DNA of 8,364 bases from an uncultured Lachnospiraceae bacterium (GCA_947302185.1 CAMYVI010000106.1:1-8364); one strand, 5' to 3'. Counted from the first letter of the stretch, positions 1 through 6,754 are shown. Notes: generated by a model from the sequence alone, not told the origin. Numbers and translations are program-made.

Positions 1-1706
1 ACCGCTGCGAATATGTCATGGTAGATGAATTCCAGGATGTCTCCGCAAAGCAGTATGGAATTGCGAAGACTTTGTCCGGACTGCACCGGAATCTGTTCAT
101 TGTCGGGGACCCGGACCAGACGATATACACCTGGCGCGGCTCCCACATGAAGCTGTTCCTCGACTTCGACAAACAATTTAAGGATGCCAAGACAATCGTA
201 CTGAGTCGAAATTATCGATCGGTACCCGAGATTCTGACTGCTTCGGATGAATTAATTTCACACAATAAGCTGAGATACCCCAAAACACTTATCGCACATC
301 GGCGTCCTGCAAGTGAGCTATCTGTACCGGTTTGGTTCTCAGACAGAGATACGGGGGATATTCCCGAGCAATGCGGTGACCCGGGAGTATATGATACCCC
401 GGATTCAGAGAAAATTCCGGACCGGTACGGTTGTCCGGTCTGGTATCATGCCCCGAACCCGAAGGAAGAGGCAGACTGGACCGCAAAGATGATCCGGGCA
501 TATACGTCTTCCGGCGGCAAACTGTCCGATATAGGTATCCTCTATCGTGCCCACTACCTTTCACGCGCAATTGAAGAAGCATTCATCAAAGCAAAGATTC
601 CTTACACGATTTACAGTGGAGTTGCCTTTTACGGCCGGAAAGAAATAAAAGATGTTGTATGCTACCTGCGAATGCTCACCCAGGCGGATGACGTCGCTTT
701 CAGGCGGACAGTCAACCTTCCCGCACGCAAAATCGGCAGGAAAAAGCTTGAATTCCTGTCAAATGTTGCCGATAAGCATCGCATCTCCCTGTATGAAGCC
801 CTGAAACTGTCGCTCGAAGACCCGGAATTCAGAGGAACGGGAGCAAAGCGGTACGTGAATGCTATCGAAACTGTTCGTGAGCGGATGGCGGAGCATCGCA
901 AAGTAATCAGCTTTGCGATGCCATTTGACAGGGATCACAATTTCCTTACGGATATCCTGCAGCAAATCATGGACTTGTCCGGCTATGAAGAATACCTGCG
1001 TGTACAGGGCGATCAGGAAAGGCTGGATAATATAGCGGAATTCAAGCGCTCAGTAGCTGCGGCAGGCGAGGATCCGGATATGACGCTTGTCGAGTTTCTG
1101 AATGAAATCGCACTTTTCACGAATCTTGATAAGGAAGAAAAACAGGATACCGTCAAACTGATGACGGTTCACACAGCTAAAGGTATGGAGTACCCTGTGG
1201 TCTTTATCATGGGACTGTCGGAAGGAATTTTCCCGTCACGAAAAGTCCTCATGCCTGAAGAGATGGATGAAGAACGTCGGCTCATGTATGTCGCCATGAC
1301 CAGGGCAAAGACATATCTCGCACTGACTGACAGTGAAGGAATTGCAAACGATAATCTCTTCAAGTATCCTTCCCGTTTCATTGCCGAGTGCGGAGAAGGC
1401 AACATAATAGCCCTGAATCCTCCGGAAAAAGAATTGACAGAGAAGGCAAAGCAGTTCGTTACAACCGATGAGGCACGGCTGGAGAAGCTGTCGGATTTAT
1501 TTGACGTCGGAACGCGCGTGCTGCATGAAGTTTTCCGCGAGGGAACGATTGCCGCAGTGGATGTTAAAGGCGGATTTTATACGATTCAGTTCGATAATCT
1601 GCCGACACAGAGAAACCTGAGGATTGCTGCAAAGCTGGAGAGAATTGAATCAAGAACGCCTCAGCGTTCTTGCCGCGCCGCGCATGGTGCGAAGCACCTT
1701 CCTTAA
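1..1706 (+). CDS. UvrD/Rep/PcrA-type superfamily 1 DNA helicase, 5' partial
   Basis: ATP-dependent 3'-5' DNA helicase of the UvrD/PcrA family, which acts in repair and in clearing replication obstacles. The reading frame is open from base 3, and the first in-frame ATG (base 18) sits inside the Walker B motif (YVMVDEFQD). The true start, Walker A and motif Ia therefore lie upstream of the window. Counting from that ATG: motif II VDEFQD (2-7), motif III GDPDQTIYTWRGS (30-42), motif IV RNYRS (64-68), the R...EikD region (177-220), motif V VHTAKGMEYPVVF (384-396) and motif VI ERRLMYVAMTRAK (419-431). A Tudor-like C-terminal domain follows (about 497-543, GTRVLHEVFREGTIAAV). Two oddities: a linker at about 99-150 carries a PVWF/PVWY duplication 36 residues apart, and residues 545-562 are encoded by a palindromic repeat. 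I cannot separate PcrA proper from another clostridial UvrD-like paralogue. Confidence 0.95.
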   Translation, partial: RCEYVMVDEFQDVSAKQYGIAKTLSGLHRNLFIVGDPDQTIYTWRGSHMKLFLDFDKQFKDAKTIVLSRNYRSVPEILTASDELISHNKLRYPKTLIAHRRPASELSVPVWFSDRDTGDIPEQCGDPGVYDTPDSEKIPDRYGCPVWYHAPNPKEEADWTAKMIRAYTSSGGKLSDIGILYRAHYLSRAIEEAFIKAKIPYTIYSGVAFYGRKEIKDVVCYLRMLTQADDVAFRRTVNLPARKIGRKKLEFLSNVADKHRISLYEALKLSLEDPEFRGTGAKRYVNAIETVRERMAEHRKVISFAMPFDRDHNFLTDILQQIMDLSGYEEYLRVQGDQERLDNIAEFKRSVAAAGEDPDMTLVEFLNEIALFTNLDKEEKQDTVKLMTVHTAKGMEYPVVFIMGLSEGIFPSRKVLMPEEMDEERRLMYVAMTRAKTYLALTDSEGIANDNLFKYPSRFIAECGEGNIIALNPPEKELTEKAKQFVTTDEARLEKLSDLFDVGTRVLHEVFREGTIAAVDVKGGFYTIQFDNLPTQRNLRIAAKLERIESRTPQRSCRAAHGAKHLP

Positions 1707-1730
1707 TGCACGTCTGCGATCCGCCGTGCC
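1650..1730 (-). repeat. GC-rich imperfect palindromic repeat, copy A (overlaps the helicase 3' end)
   Basis: The segment begins with a perfect 9-bp stem, CAAGAACGC (1651-1659) and GCGTTCTTG (1664-1672), with a CTCA loop. It continues with a 13-mer, CGCGCCGCGCATG (1674-1686), a second hairpin GGTGC-GAA-GCACC (1686-1698), and a third stem GCACG/CGTGC (1708-1712 and 1725-1729). It shares the 13-mer with 7999-8011, and the 15-mer GTCTGCGATCCGCCG (1712-1726) with the reverse complement of 7970-7984. Its strand is set relative to copies B and C, read as plus. It spans the helicase stop codon (1704-1706). It resembles short non-autonomous palindromic elements (REP/MITE-like); family membership is inference from three copies in one window. 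Confidence 0.7.
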
Positions 1731-1761
1731 TAAGCATGCGTAACAATGGACTCTGAAAAAA

Positions 1762-1768
1762 GAAAGGA
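1762..1768 (+). promoter_or_regulatory. Ribosome-binding site of the SDR gene
   Basis: GAAAGGA lies 5 bases before the ATG at 1774. It supports that start and suggests efficient translation even though the 67-base spacer upstream is mostly occupied by palindromic repeat A. No clear sigma-A promoter is visible in the spacer. Confidence 0.6.
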
Positions 1769-1773
1769 TAGCC

Positions 1774-2559
1774 ATGAAAGTATTATTGACCGGACCGAAC
1801 GGCTTTGTAGGAAGCCGCATCCTGAACATGTACAGAGAAGACATCATACCGGCCCCATCGCTGAGAGATGCCACGGAAGACTTTATAAGAAAAGTAATTG
1901 AAGAGAGCAATGCGGATGCAATCATTCACACTGCCGCCAATTCCGACACCCGCGCCTGTCAGGATAACCCCGACCTCTCTTACAGAGCAAATGTCTCTCT
2001 GCCCGTTATGATTGCCCGTGCCTCAGGCGGAAGAAAACTCGTCTGTTTCAGCTCCGACCAGGTATACACGGGCTGTGATTCGGAAGGTCCATATGTCGAA
2101 GCAGACGCAGTTCCGGGAAATATTTATGCTGAGCATAAACTTGAAATGGAAAAACGTGTTCTCGACATCGATCCGAACGCCGTCATGCTCAGGGCAGAAT
2201 GGATGTATGACTGCATGTCCGAAAGACGGAACTACATTCAAAATGTGCTTGACGGACAGGTGACCTTCAGCAAGAACCAATATCGGGGAGTAACTTATCT
2301 CAGGGAAGTCGCCGAGGCTATGCCCGCCGTCCTGAAGCTCCCCGGCGGCGTCTACAATTTCGGAAGTGAGACGGATCAGTCAATGTTCGAGATCACCCGG
2401 GAACTTCTATCGTTCCTCGGACGTACAGATCAGGTGAAAGATTGTCCTCCCGGGCATAATCTGTGGATGGACTGCAGTAAAGCTGCTCAATCCGGAGTGA
2501 ACTTCAGTACAGTATCAGAAGCGCTGAAGAAGTGTGTCAGGGACTATCACCTGGTCTGA
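1774..2559 (+). CDS. RmlD-like NAD(P)-dependent SDR (dTDP-4-dehydrorhamnose reductase/epimerase family)
   Basis: Extended short-chain dehydrogenase/reductase of 261 residues, probably cytoplasmic and acting on a nucleotide-activated sugar. The N-terminus carries the Rossmann glycine motif TGPNGFVG (6-13). HTAAN (52-56) follows at the usual cofactor-contact position. The catalytic set is visible: Ser94 in FSSDQVYTG (aligning with the STDYVFDG segment of RmlD) and Y118-x3-K122 in YAEHK. The C-terminal half has the RmlD-like pattern GVTYLREVAEAM (172-183) and GVYNFGSE (192-199). RmlD proteins are about 280-300 residues, so this one is slightly short but complete. No rhamnose or polysaccharide genes are nearby, so the substrate is unknown and an RmlD assignment by name would be too specific. 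The gene ends convergently with an exonuclease gene. Confidence 0.9.
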   Translation: MKVLLTGPNGFVGSRILNMYREDIIPAPSLRDATEDFIRKVIEESNADAIIHTAANSDTRACQDNPDLSYRANVSLPVMIARASGGRKLVCFSSDQVYTGCDSEGPYVEADAVPGNIYAEHKLEMEKRVLDIDPNAVMLRAEWMYDCMSERRNYIQNVLDGQVTFSKNQYRGVTYLREVAEAMPAVLKLPGGVYNFGSETDQSMFEITRELLSFLGRTDQVKDCPPGHNLWMDCSKAAQSGVNFSTVSEALKKCVRDYHLV

Positions 2560-2640
2560 TTGCATTTCTCTAAATATCTCCGTCTAAACAGGAACTCATC
2601 TTATTTTCAAGCACACTTTACGGAAATACTCGCAGAGAAA

Positions 2641-2687
2641 GACGGGGTATCCGGTATACAACAGACTTGTGAACCGGATATCCCGTC
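2641..2687. terminator. Long stem-loop between convergent genes, probable bidirectional terminator
   Basis: GACGGGGTATCCGGT (2641-2655) pairs with ACCGGATATCCCGTC (2673-2687) over 15 bp with one G-T wobble. After a 2x2 internal loop, ACAA (2658-2661) pairs with TTGT (2667-2670) around the loop CAGAC. It sits in the 172-base gap between the SDR stop (2559) and the exonuclease stop (2732), where a shared terminator is expected. There is no long U-tract on the plus side (CCTATATTA). On the minus side the stem is followed by TTTCTC, so intrinsic termination is better supported leftward, for the exonuclease transcript. Confidence 0.6.
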
Positions 2688-2731
2688 CCTATATTACACG
2701 TTCACTATACAAGCGACGTATGTGCTTAATT

Positions 2732-3427
2732 TCAGGCCGGCTCCAGAACAATTCCCTGAAGCAGGCTTGCGAGAGATGTCGTCAGCGGTTCGGACTTCTT
2801 TTCCTCTTCGCGGAGCTTGTCTATCGGGAACCGGAAGTCCGGATCCTGCTGAAGTTTTGAAATCATCCTTGCGGTATTCCAGGCGTCTGCCAGCCCGTCA
2901 TGCAGGCGGCCTTCCGGCTCAAGATCCGTCATCGTAAGCGCATCGGCCAGTGAGAGCGCTCTGCCGATTTTAAACCGTTCGTTGACGACCTTCTGGTAAT
3001 CCACCCAGTTTTTCGAATCCAGTACACAGGCAAGTTTTTTCGCATCAAAACCTTTTTCTGCATGGAGTCCCGCTTCCGCGTCGAGCCCTTTTTCCGTTAT
3101 CTCTCCCTTCAGCTGATTATAATCTGTTTCACTCCAGGCGTAGAAGCGGACGTCCCGATTTCCAATCCAGAGAAACAGGCTCTGAAGTGCTTCGGCGAGT
3201 CTCGGAGCATTCTTGATATCCTTTTCCGTGATTCCGGTCAAAGATGAGATAAAGTAGTCAATCTTTCCGTATTCCGGACTCACATATGTCGAAAAGTCCC
3301 CTATCACTTCATATGCCTCATTCAACATGACCGCACCGATCTGAACGATTTCGTGTCTGCGTCTGTATTCACTGTAGTTAAAATGAACTTTGCACATTTC
3401 CAAATCGATTACAATGTAAGCACTCAT
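2732..3427 (-). CDS. DEDDh 3'-5' exonuclease (RNase T/DnaQ-like)
   Basis: Exonuclease of 231 residues in the DnaQ/RNase T superfamily, which removes nucleotides from 3' ends of DNA or RNA using two metal ions. All five acidic/His positions are visible: D8 and E10 in VIDLEM, D102 in WSETDYNQLK, and H176 and D181 in LHDGLADAWNTARM, which makes it the DEDDh subclass. A longer frame opens at 3562, but I chose the ATG at 3425-3427. It is preceded by a strong AAAGGGAG ribosome-binding site, and the exonuclease fold starts just after it (IVIDLEM). The extra 45 residues look like translated spacer. Residues 112-131 contain a degenerate repeat (EKGLDAE / GLHAEK / GFDAKK) not typical of the family. Substrate (DNA or RNA) cannot be told from sequence. 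It is separated from the FUSC gene upstream by 197 bases and may have its own promoter. Confidence 0.9.
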   Translation of the reverse strand: MSAYIVIDLEMCKVHFNYSEYRRRHEIVQIGAVMLNEAYEVIGDFSTYVSPEYGKIDYFISSLTGITEKDIKNAPRLAEALQSLFLWIGNRDVRFYAWSETDYNQLKGEITEKGLDAEAGLHAEKGFDAKKLACVLDSKNWVDYQKVVNERFKIGRALSLADALTMTDLEPEGRLHDGLADAWNTARMISKLQQDPDFRFPIDKLREEEKKSEPLTTSLASLLQGIVLEPA

Positions 3428-3432
3428 GTGTA

Positions 3433-3442
3433 TCTCCCTTTC
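3433..3442 (-). promoter_or_regulatory. Ribosome-binding site that fixes the exonuclease start
   Basis: On the minus strand, AAAGGGAGAT precedes the ATG at 3425-3427 by about 6 bases. No comparable site precedes the alternative upstream start at 3562, so this site decides the start. Confidence 0.7.
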
Positions 3443-3567
3443 TTTTATTTCGGACTCCCTGTTGTTTGATAATCTTATTTTGCCATAACACGAGTCCCTC
3501 TGTATGGACTTTGCTATATAATAATCCATTTGAAAATTATTTTTTTTAAGTAACCGGCTCATTCTCA

Positions 3568-3597
3568 GGCACGGCGAATCGTTCCGTGCTTACGCAC
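3568..3597 (+). repeat. Palindromic repeat, copy C (short form)
   Basis: GGCACGGCGAATCG (3568-3581) matches the reverse complement of 1717-1730 in copy A at 13 of 14 positions. GCTTACGC (3588-3595) is identical to the loop region of copy B (7994-8001). The segment can fold as GCACGG/CCGTGC (3569-3574 with 3584-3589) or as GTGC-TTAC-GCAC (3586-3597); the two stems share bases and exclude each other. It lies between the FUSC–HAD stop and the exonuclease start, both read on the minus strand, and could act as a terminator or mRNA-end stabiliser for the upstream operon. There is no adjacent U-tract. Confidence 0.45.
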
Positions 3598-3624
3598 TCC
3601 TACAATCCAGTAATCATCATATAC

Positions 3625-4998
3625 CTAAAAATGTATTATATTCTTCCAACCCGCAAGCGAAACGGGCTCATATCGCTTCTTAAGCTCCTTGACCATATGT
3701 CCGCCTCCGGCATCAGGTATGACCACATCACACTCTGAAGGATCATTACTGAAAAAAATCGTACGCGGAGCTCCGGTATAACGACGCAGCTCCTCGAGCA
3801 TAGCTCTCCTTGTTGCGTCGCCGGAATAGATTCGAAGAATCAGCTCACCTTCCCTGCAGTCAAAGGTATCGAATACCGCTTTGACCCTGTCTGCCCATGG
3901 CTGCTTCGTTATTTTCTCATGAATTCTTTCTATGTTTTCCCTTCGGTCCATGATCAGGAAATACAGGACATTGTCTACTATATCCTCCTCCGTATTAACA
4001 TAATTTCTGTACGGTGAATTCTTCTTTTTAAGGTACAGGGTGTTTATCGCATCCTGAGCGCTGTTTTCCGTCATTTCCGAACTGTTCAGTTTGAATCCCC
4101 GGCAATAAATTACAAGAAGATTCTCTTCCACCTTACTGACCAAAAACGGCATCCTCTCTTCGAGAAAGAACTCCGTGATATCCCCTGCAAGCTTTCTTTC
4201 CATGGTCACAGTGTGAAGATACGTCTGCGAGTTCATATCGTAGATAACGGCCCCGTCCATGGCAATAATCGGCAGGCGAAGCCCTATTCCTTCTGTCAGT
4301 TCCCGGACCGTCGCAGGCGTCTGTTTCGTAGAGACAGAAAACCTCATGCCATCCTGAATAAAACGATTCAGCTGCACCCTTGTATACGGGGACAGATTGC
4401 GGTCTTCCCGAAAGAGAACATGGTCGACCCCCGAGACAAATAGAGTCTCCCGGTCACGGTTCCTCGGAAAATGTATCGAATTCGCCAGCACCGCAACGCC
4501 GACGCCGATAATTGTGTCCAGAGTTCTGTTGAATACGAACAGGTAGGGATTGGCGTCTCCAATATGATTGAGCGTGATGCTGAGGAACACAACTCCGGAA
4601 AAATAAGCAGACTGCGTTACTTTCAGGATTACCGTAGAGTAGAGTACAATTCCGATGAATAAGGCGAGAATTAAATAATAGATAAGGGTATGCTCATACG
4701 CAATTTCTCCGCCTGAGATCCAGAGCGCACCGAAGAGAACAACTGCTCCCCAGAAAGCACCCACGAGCGTACCGATAATCCTGTTCCTTCCTACCTTAAG
4801 CATATTGGCTGTATACGGCTGTATGCATTGAAGTGCGGCAATGACGGAATAAAACAGGGCGCCGTTCCTGCCCCGCACGAAATATATAACGACACATAAA
4901 ACTGCCGCGATGACTGACCGCACGATCCTCTGGCCGGGTATCGGCAGAGTGTGTGTCGTTCCTGCTTTTTTTGAATCTCTTTCTTTCTTATAGTTCAT
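3625..4998 (-). CDS. FUSC/aromatic-acid-exporter-like membrane protein fused to a degenerate HAD (Cof-type) domain
   Basis: Two-part protein of 457 residues. The N-terminal half (about 24-176) has roughly six hydrophobic segments (25-41, 46-62, 74-95, 104-127, 130-146, 152-175) and an FUSC/ArAE-like signature, QPYTANMLKVGRNRIIGTLVGAFWG (60-84). That family includes aromatic-acid exporters of the inner membrane. From about 185 a Cof-type HAD fold follows: LSPYTRVQLNRFIQDGMRFSVSTKQTPATVRELTEGIGLRLPIIAMDGAVIYD is clearly Cof-like in pattern, with a cap domain (about 260-380). The catalytic residues look lost: the motif I nucleophile Asp is Gly190 (SGVDHVLF), the motif III Lys is probably Thr396 (SGDATRRAM), and motif IV GDxxND reads SNDPSE (417-422). 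Motif II Thr224 remains. The HAD part is probably a cytoplasmic binding or regulatory domain. The gene starts 49 bases after the S66 peptidase and is likely in its operon; an AGGA lies just before the ATG. Confidence 0.85.
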   Translation of the reverse strand: MNYKKERDSKKAGTTHTLPIPGQRIVRSVIAAVLCVVIYFVRGRNGALFYSVIAALQCIQPYTANMLKVGRNRIIGTLVGAFWGAVVLFGALWISGGEIAYEHTLIYYLILALFIGIVLYSTVILKVTQSAYFSGVVFLSITLNHIGDANPYLFVFNRTLDTIIGVGVAVLANSIHFPRNRDRETLFVSGVDHVLFREDRNLSPYTRVQLNRFIQDGMRFSVSTKQTPATVRELTEGIGLRLPIIAMDGAVIYDMNSQTYLHTVTMERKLAGDITEFFLEERMPFLVSKVEENLLVIYCRGFKLNSSEMTENSAQDAINTLYLKKKNSPYRNYVNTEEDIVDNVLYFLIMDRRENIERIHEKITKQPWADRVKAVFDTFDCREGELILRIYSGDATRRAMLEELRRYTGAPRTIFFSNDPSECDVVIPDAGGGHMVKELKKRYEPVSLAGWKNIIHF

Positions 4999-5047
4999 GT
5001 CCTGTTCGCATCTTTCTTAACACAGTCACTGTAAGCTATAATAGTTA

Positions 5048-5893
5048 CTATCGCATGAACTCCATAAAAGCTCCGATCTCAATTGCTTTCGCATCCGCTC
5101 CATGTCCGATATCCGGTGTTCTTGCCACAGGTAAGCCATCAGGCAAATGCTGCTTCAATATCTCAGTGACCGTCACTCCCGTCCGGCTTTCCTCAAACTT
5201 GGTAAATGTCCCGAGAAGTATCCCTGCGACCTGATTGAATGTACCCAGCTGCTCAAGCTGAGAGAAATAGGTCCGAAGCTGCCCTTCACCTCCACCAAGA
5301 GCTTCAAGGAGCAGAATCTTATCTTTCATATCCGGCCAGAAAGGCGTACCTGCAAGTTTCAGCAGACATCGCACATTTCCTCCGATAACAATTCCGCCCA
5401 TCTCACTTCCCTGATGGAACTCATAACGAAGATCAAAAAGCTGTCCCTTTCTTTGGGGATACGCAGCATACTCCGCAAATCGCGCCTGCTGAACCGCTGC
5501 CTGGTCTTTTATCAGATTTCTGACCTGATAAAGATAAGATGATACATTTGAACATGCATAAACAGCGTTTATGACCGTCGTCAGATCGCTGTATCCCCAA
5601 AAGGGCTTTCTTGCATCGGCGATAACGGAATAGTTGAGATGCGGGAGAATTTCATTTGCAATATCTCCTCCCGACACATCAAAAATCGCCCCGATGTTGT
5701 CATCGAGATAAAAATCCATCAAAGCCTTCGCTCGGTCACCGGCAGTACCGGAGGACACTCCGTTCCCGGCATAAATGTGCGGGGAACAAACAGCATGCAT
5801 GCCATAGGTCTTGAGCTTTGCATCCAGGGCTTCAATCTGCCCTCTCTTCTCTATATTCAGGCCGTTCGAGCAGGCAACGATTCCAACGTTCAT
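5048..5893 (-). CDS. Peptidase S66 family protein (LD-carboxypeptidase / MccF-like)
   Basis: Cytoplasmic serine carboxypeptidase family of 281 residues. Members cleave the terminal D-alanine from murein tetrapeptides during cell-wall recycling (LdcA) or inactivate microcin C-type peptide-nucleotides (MccF). The fold starts with VGIVACSNG (3-11). FDVSGGDIANEILPHL (71-86) corresponds to the family segment before the nucleophile, and the nucleophile is Ser102 in WGYSDLTTV. The Glu and His of the Ser-Glu-His triad are visible as Glu197 (LLLEALGGGEGQL) and His264 (DIGHGADAKAIEIG). There is no signal peptide. The length is slightly below the usual ~300. A GAGGAG ribosome-binding site about 7 bases before the ATG supports the start. 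It lies 36 bases after the S24/S26 gene and 49 bases before the FUSC–HAD gene on the same strand. Recycling is the default role; an immunity role cannot be excluded. Confidence 0.9.
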   Translation of the reverse strand: MNVGIVACSNGLNIEKRGQIEALDAKLKTYGMHAVCSPHIYAGNGVSSGTAGDRAKALMDFYLDDNIGAIFDVSGGDIANEILPHLNYSVIADARKPFWGYSDLTTVINAVYACSNVSSYLYQVRNLIKDQAAVQQARFAEYAAYPQRKGQLFDLRYEFHQGSEMGGIVIGGNVRCLLKLAGTPFWPDMKDKILLLEALGGGEGQLRTYFSQLEQLGTFNQVAGILLGTFTKFEESRTGVTVTEILKQHLPDGLPVARTPDIGHGADAKAIEIGAFMEFMR

Positions 5894-5929
5894 TCTTATT
5901 CTCCTCTGTCAGGGACGGTTCTTTCTAAG

Positions 5930-6388
5930 TCATATCCGTTTAATCTTTGAAGCAAACCTCCGGATCCTCTTCGCATAACGGTTCATTCTCAAAATGAAAA
6001 AGCGCAGCTGGTAAGGCGCGCACCACAGCCTGACGTAGGCGCGGTACCTGAAATCAGTATTTTTGATCAGCTTCCCGTCACGAGATACGCCGGTCAGAAC
6101 GCCCAGAATATTCCCGCGTTCTACGAGTTCACCTTTAATGCAATTGTCACCTACGATCCAGTATCTCCCGTCAGGCATGATTCTCAGAATGCGGTGAAGG
6201 ACATAGGCGCCTCTGCCCTTCACACCCTTTCTCCTGAAAAGGACCGCATCGAGAGGTCTGTAAACATCGGCTTTTTCAATCACCATCACATCCCTGCCCT
6301 GACGGAGAAGGGGAAGCATACTGACACCGACATTAGTGTAGACGAGCTTTCCGTTCCTGTTTAATTCTTCTTCGAACGTAGTATACAT
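5930..6388 (-). CDS. S24/S26 family peptidase-fold protein (signal-peptidase-like, no N-terminal anchor)
   Basis: Protein of 152 residues with the signal peptidase I/LexA-type beta fold. The serine box is GVSMLPLLRQGRDVMVIEKA (21-40, nucleophile Ser23). VLHRILRI (63-70) places His65 where type I enzymes have Lys, as in the SipW/ER-type Ser-His arrangement. The GDN box is at 80-82 (WIVGDNCIKGE). Unlike secretory signal peptidases there is no N-terminal membrane segment. Instead the C-terminus (about 115-152) is an amphipathic, very basic stretch (YRAYVRLWCAPYQLRFFILRM, then RYAKRIRRFASKIKRI) that could bind the membrane surface. Clostridial S24/S26 proteins of this kind have no firm function known to me. 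An AGGA ribosome-binding site lies about 4-7 bases before the ATG. It is first in the probable operon with the S66 and FUSC–HAD genes. Confidence 0.8.
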   Translation of the reverse strand: MYTTFEEELNRNGKLVYTNVGVSMLPLLRQGRDVMVIEKADVYRPLDAVLFRRKGVKGRGAYVLHRILRIMPDGRYWIVGDNCIKGELVERGNILGVLTGVSRDGKLIKNTDFRYRAYVRLWCAPYQLRFFILRMNRYAKRIRRFASKIKRI

Positions 6389-6575
6389 AATTTCCTATTT
6401 CCCTGTTCTTAAATATGACGCAAGATATCTGCTTCATTCTTTTCGCTCATAATGTACAGCAAAATTTATGCGTCTTCCCTTCGTTTAGTCTGTAAGCCGT
6501 CTTAATCTGTCTGACTTCGATTTGCTTCCTGCGGAACTCACATTCAGCTGTTTCGACAGTCAGATAATAAGTAAT

Positions 6576-6604
6576 ATTTTATAATATAACCGGGAAACGC
6601 TCAA
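6576..6604 (-). promoter_or_regulatory. Candidate sigma-A promoter for the S24/S26–S66–FUSC operon
   Basis: Read leftward, TTGAGC (-35, 6599-6604) and TAAAAT (-10, 6576-6581) are separated by 17 bases, matching the consensus at 4 of 6 and 5 of 6 positions. It would give a leader of about 180 bases before the ATG at 6388. AT-rich DNA makes chance matches likely. Confidence 0.35.
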
Positions 6605-6622
6605 TAACCGTTTCATAATCTG

Positions 6623-6651
6623 TTATCAGTGAAAAGTAACACGTTTATCAT
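6623..6651 (+). promoter_or_regulatory. Candidate sigma-A promoter for the secreted Ig-like/ricin-like gene
   Basis: TTATCA (-35, 6623-6628) and TATCAT (-10, 6646-6651) have a 17-base spacer, matching the consensus at 4 of 6 and 5 of 6 positions. Transcription would start near 6658, about 115 bases before the ATG. It lies back to back with the leftward candidate, 18 bases away. Confidence 0.4.
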
Positions 6652-6754
6652 ATTTTTCCTTTCTTTGCATTGTGTGACCGGCAAAAATATGCAATTATTG
6701 AGTTAGTATCTGCGAAGGAACTTTTTTCTATTCATTACAGTGATGGCAGCAAAA

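Noticed and set aside
18..20. ATG at 18 as the helicase start
   Set aside because: It lies inside the Walker B motif, and the frame is open upstream to the window edge, so Walker A must be encoded outside.
2560..2937. Plus-strand frame of 125 codons after the SDR gene
   Set aside because: It runs through the terminator-like hairpin and then antisense to the exonuclease. It has no ribosome-binding site, and its composition is that of a shadow frame.
1..3427. Helicase plus exonuclease as a defence island
   Set aside because: They are on opposite strands with an SDR gene between, belong to housekeeping-type families, and no restriction, toxin or effector gene accompanies them.
3428..3562. 45-residue N-terminal extension of the exonuclease from an ATG at 3562
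   Set aside because: There is no ribosome-binding site before it and no family similarity, whereas a strong site precedes the ATG at 3427 right where the fold begins.
5147..5542. Plus-strand frame of 131 codons inside the S66 gene
   Set aside because: It is antisense to a clearly conserved gene and has no recognisable motifs or start signals.
5048..5893. Microcin C immunity (MccF) as the main call for the S66 protein
   Set aside because: No microcin-like precursor or adenylating MccB homologue is in the window. Murein recycling is the simpler reading, so MccF is kept only as an alternative.
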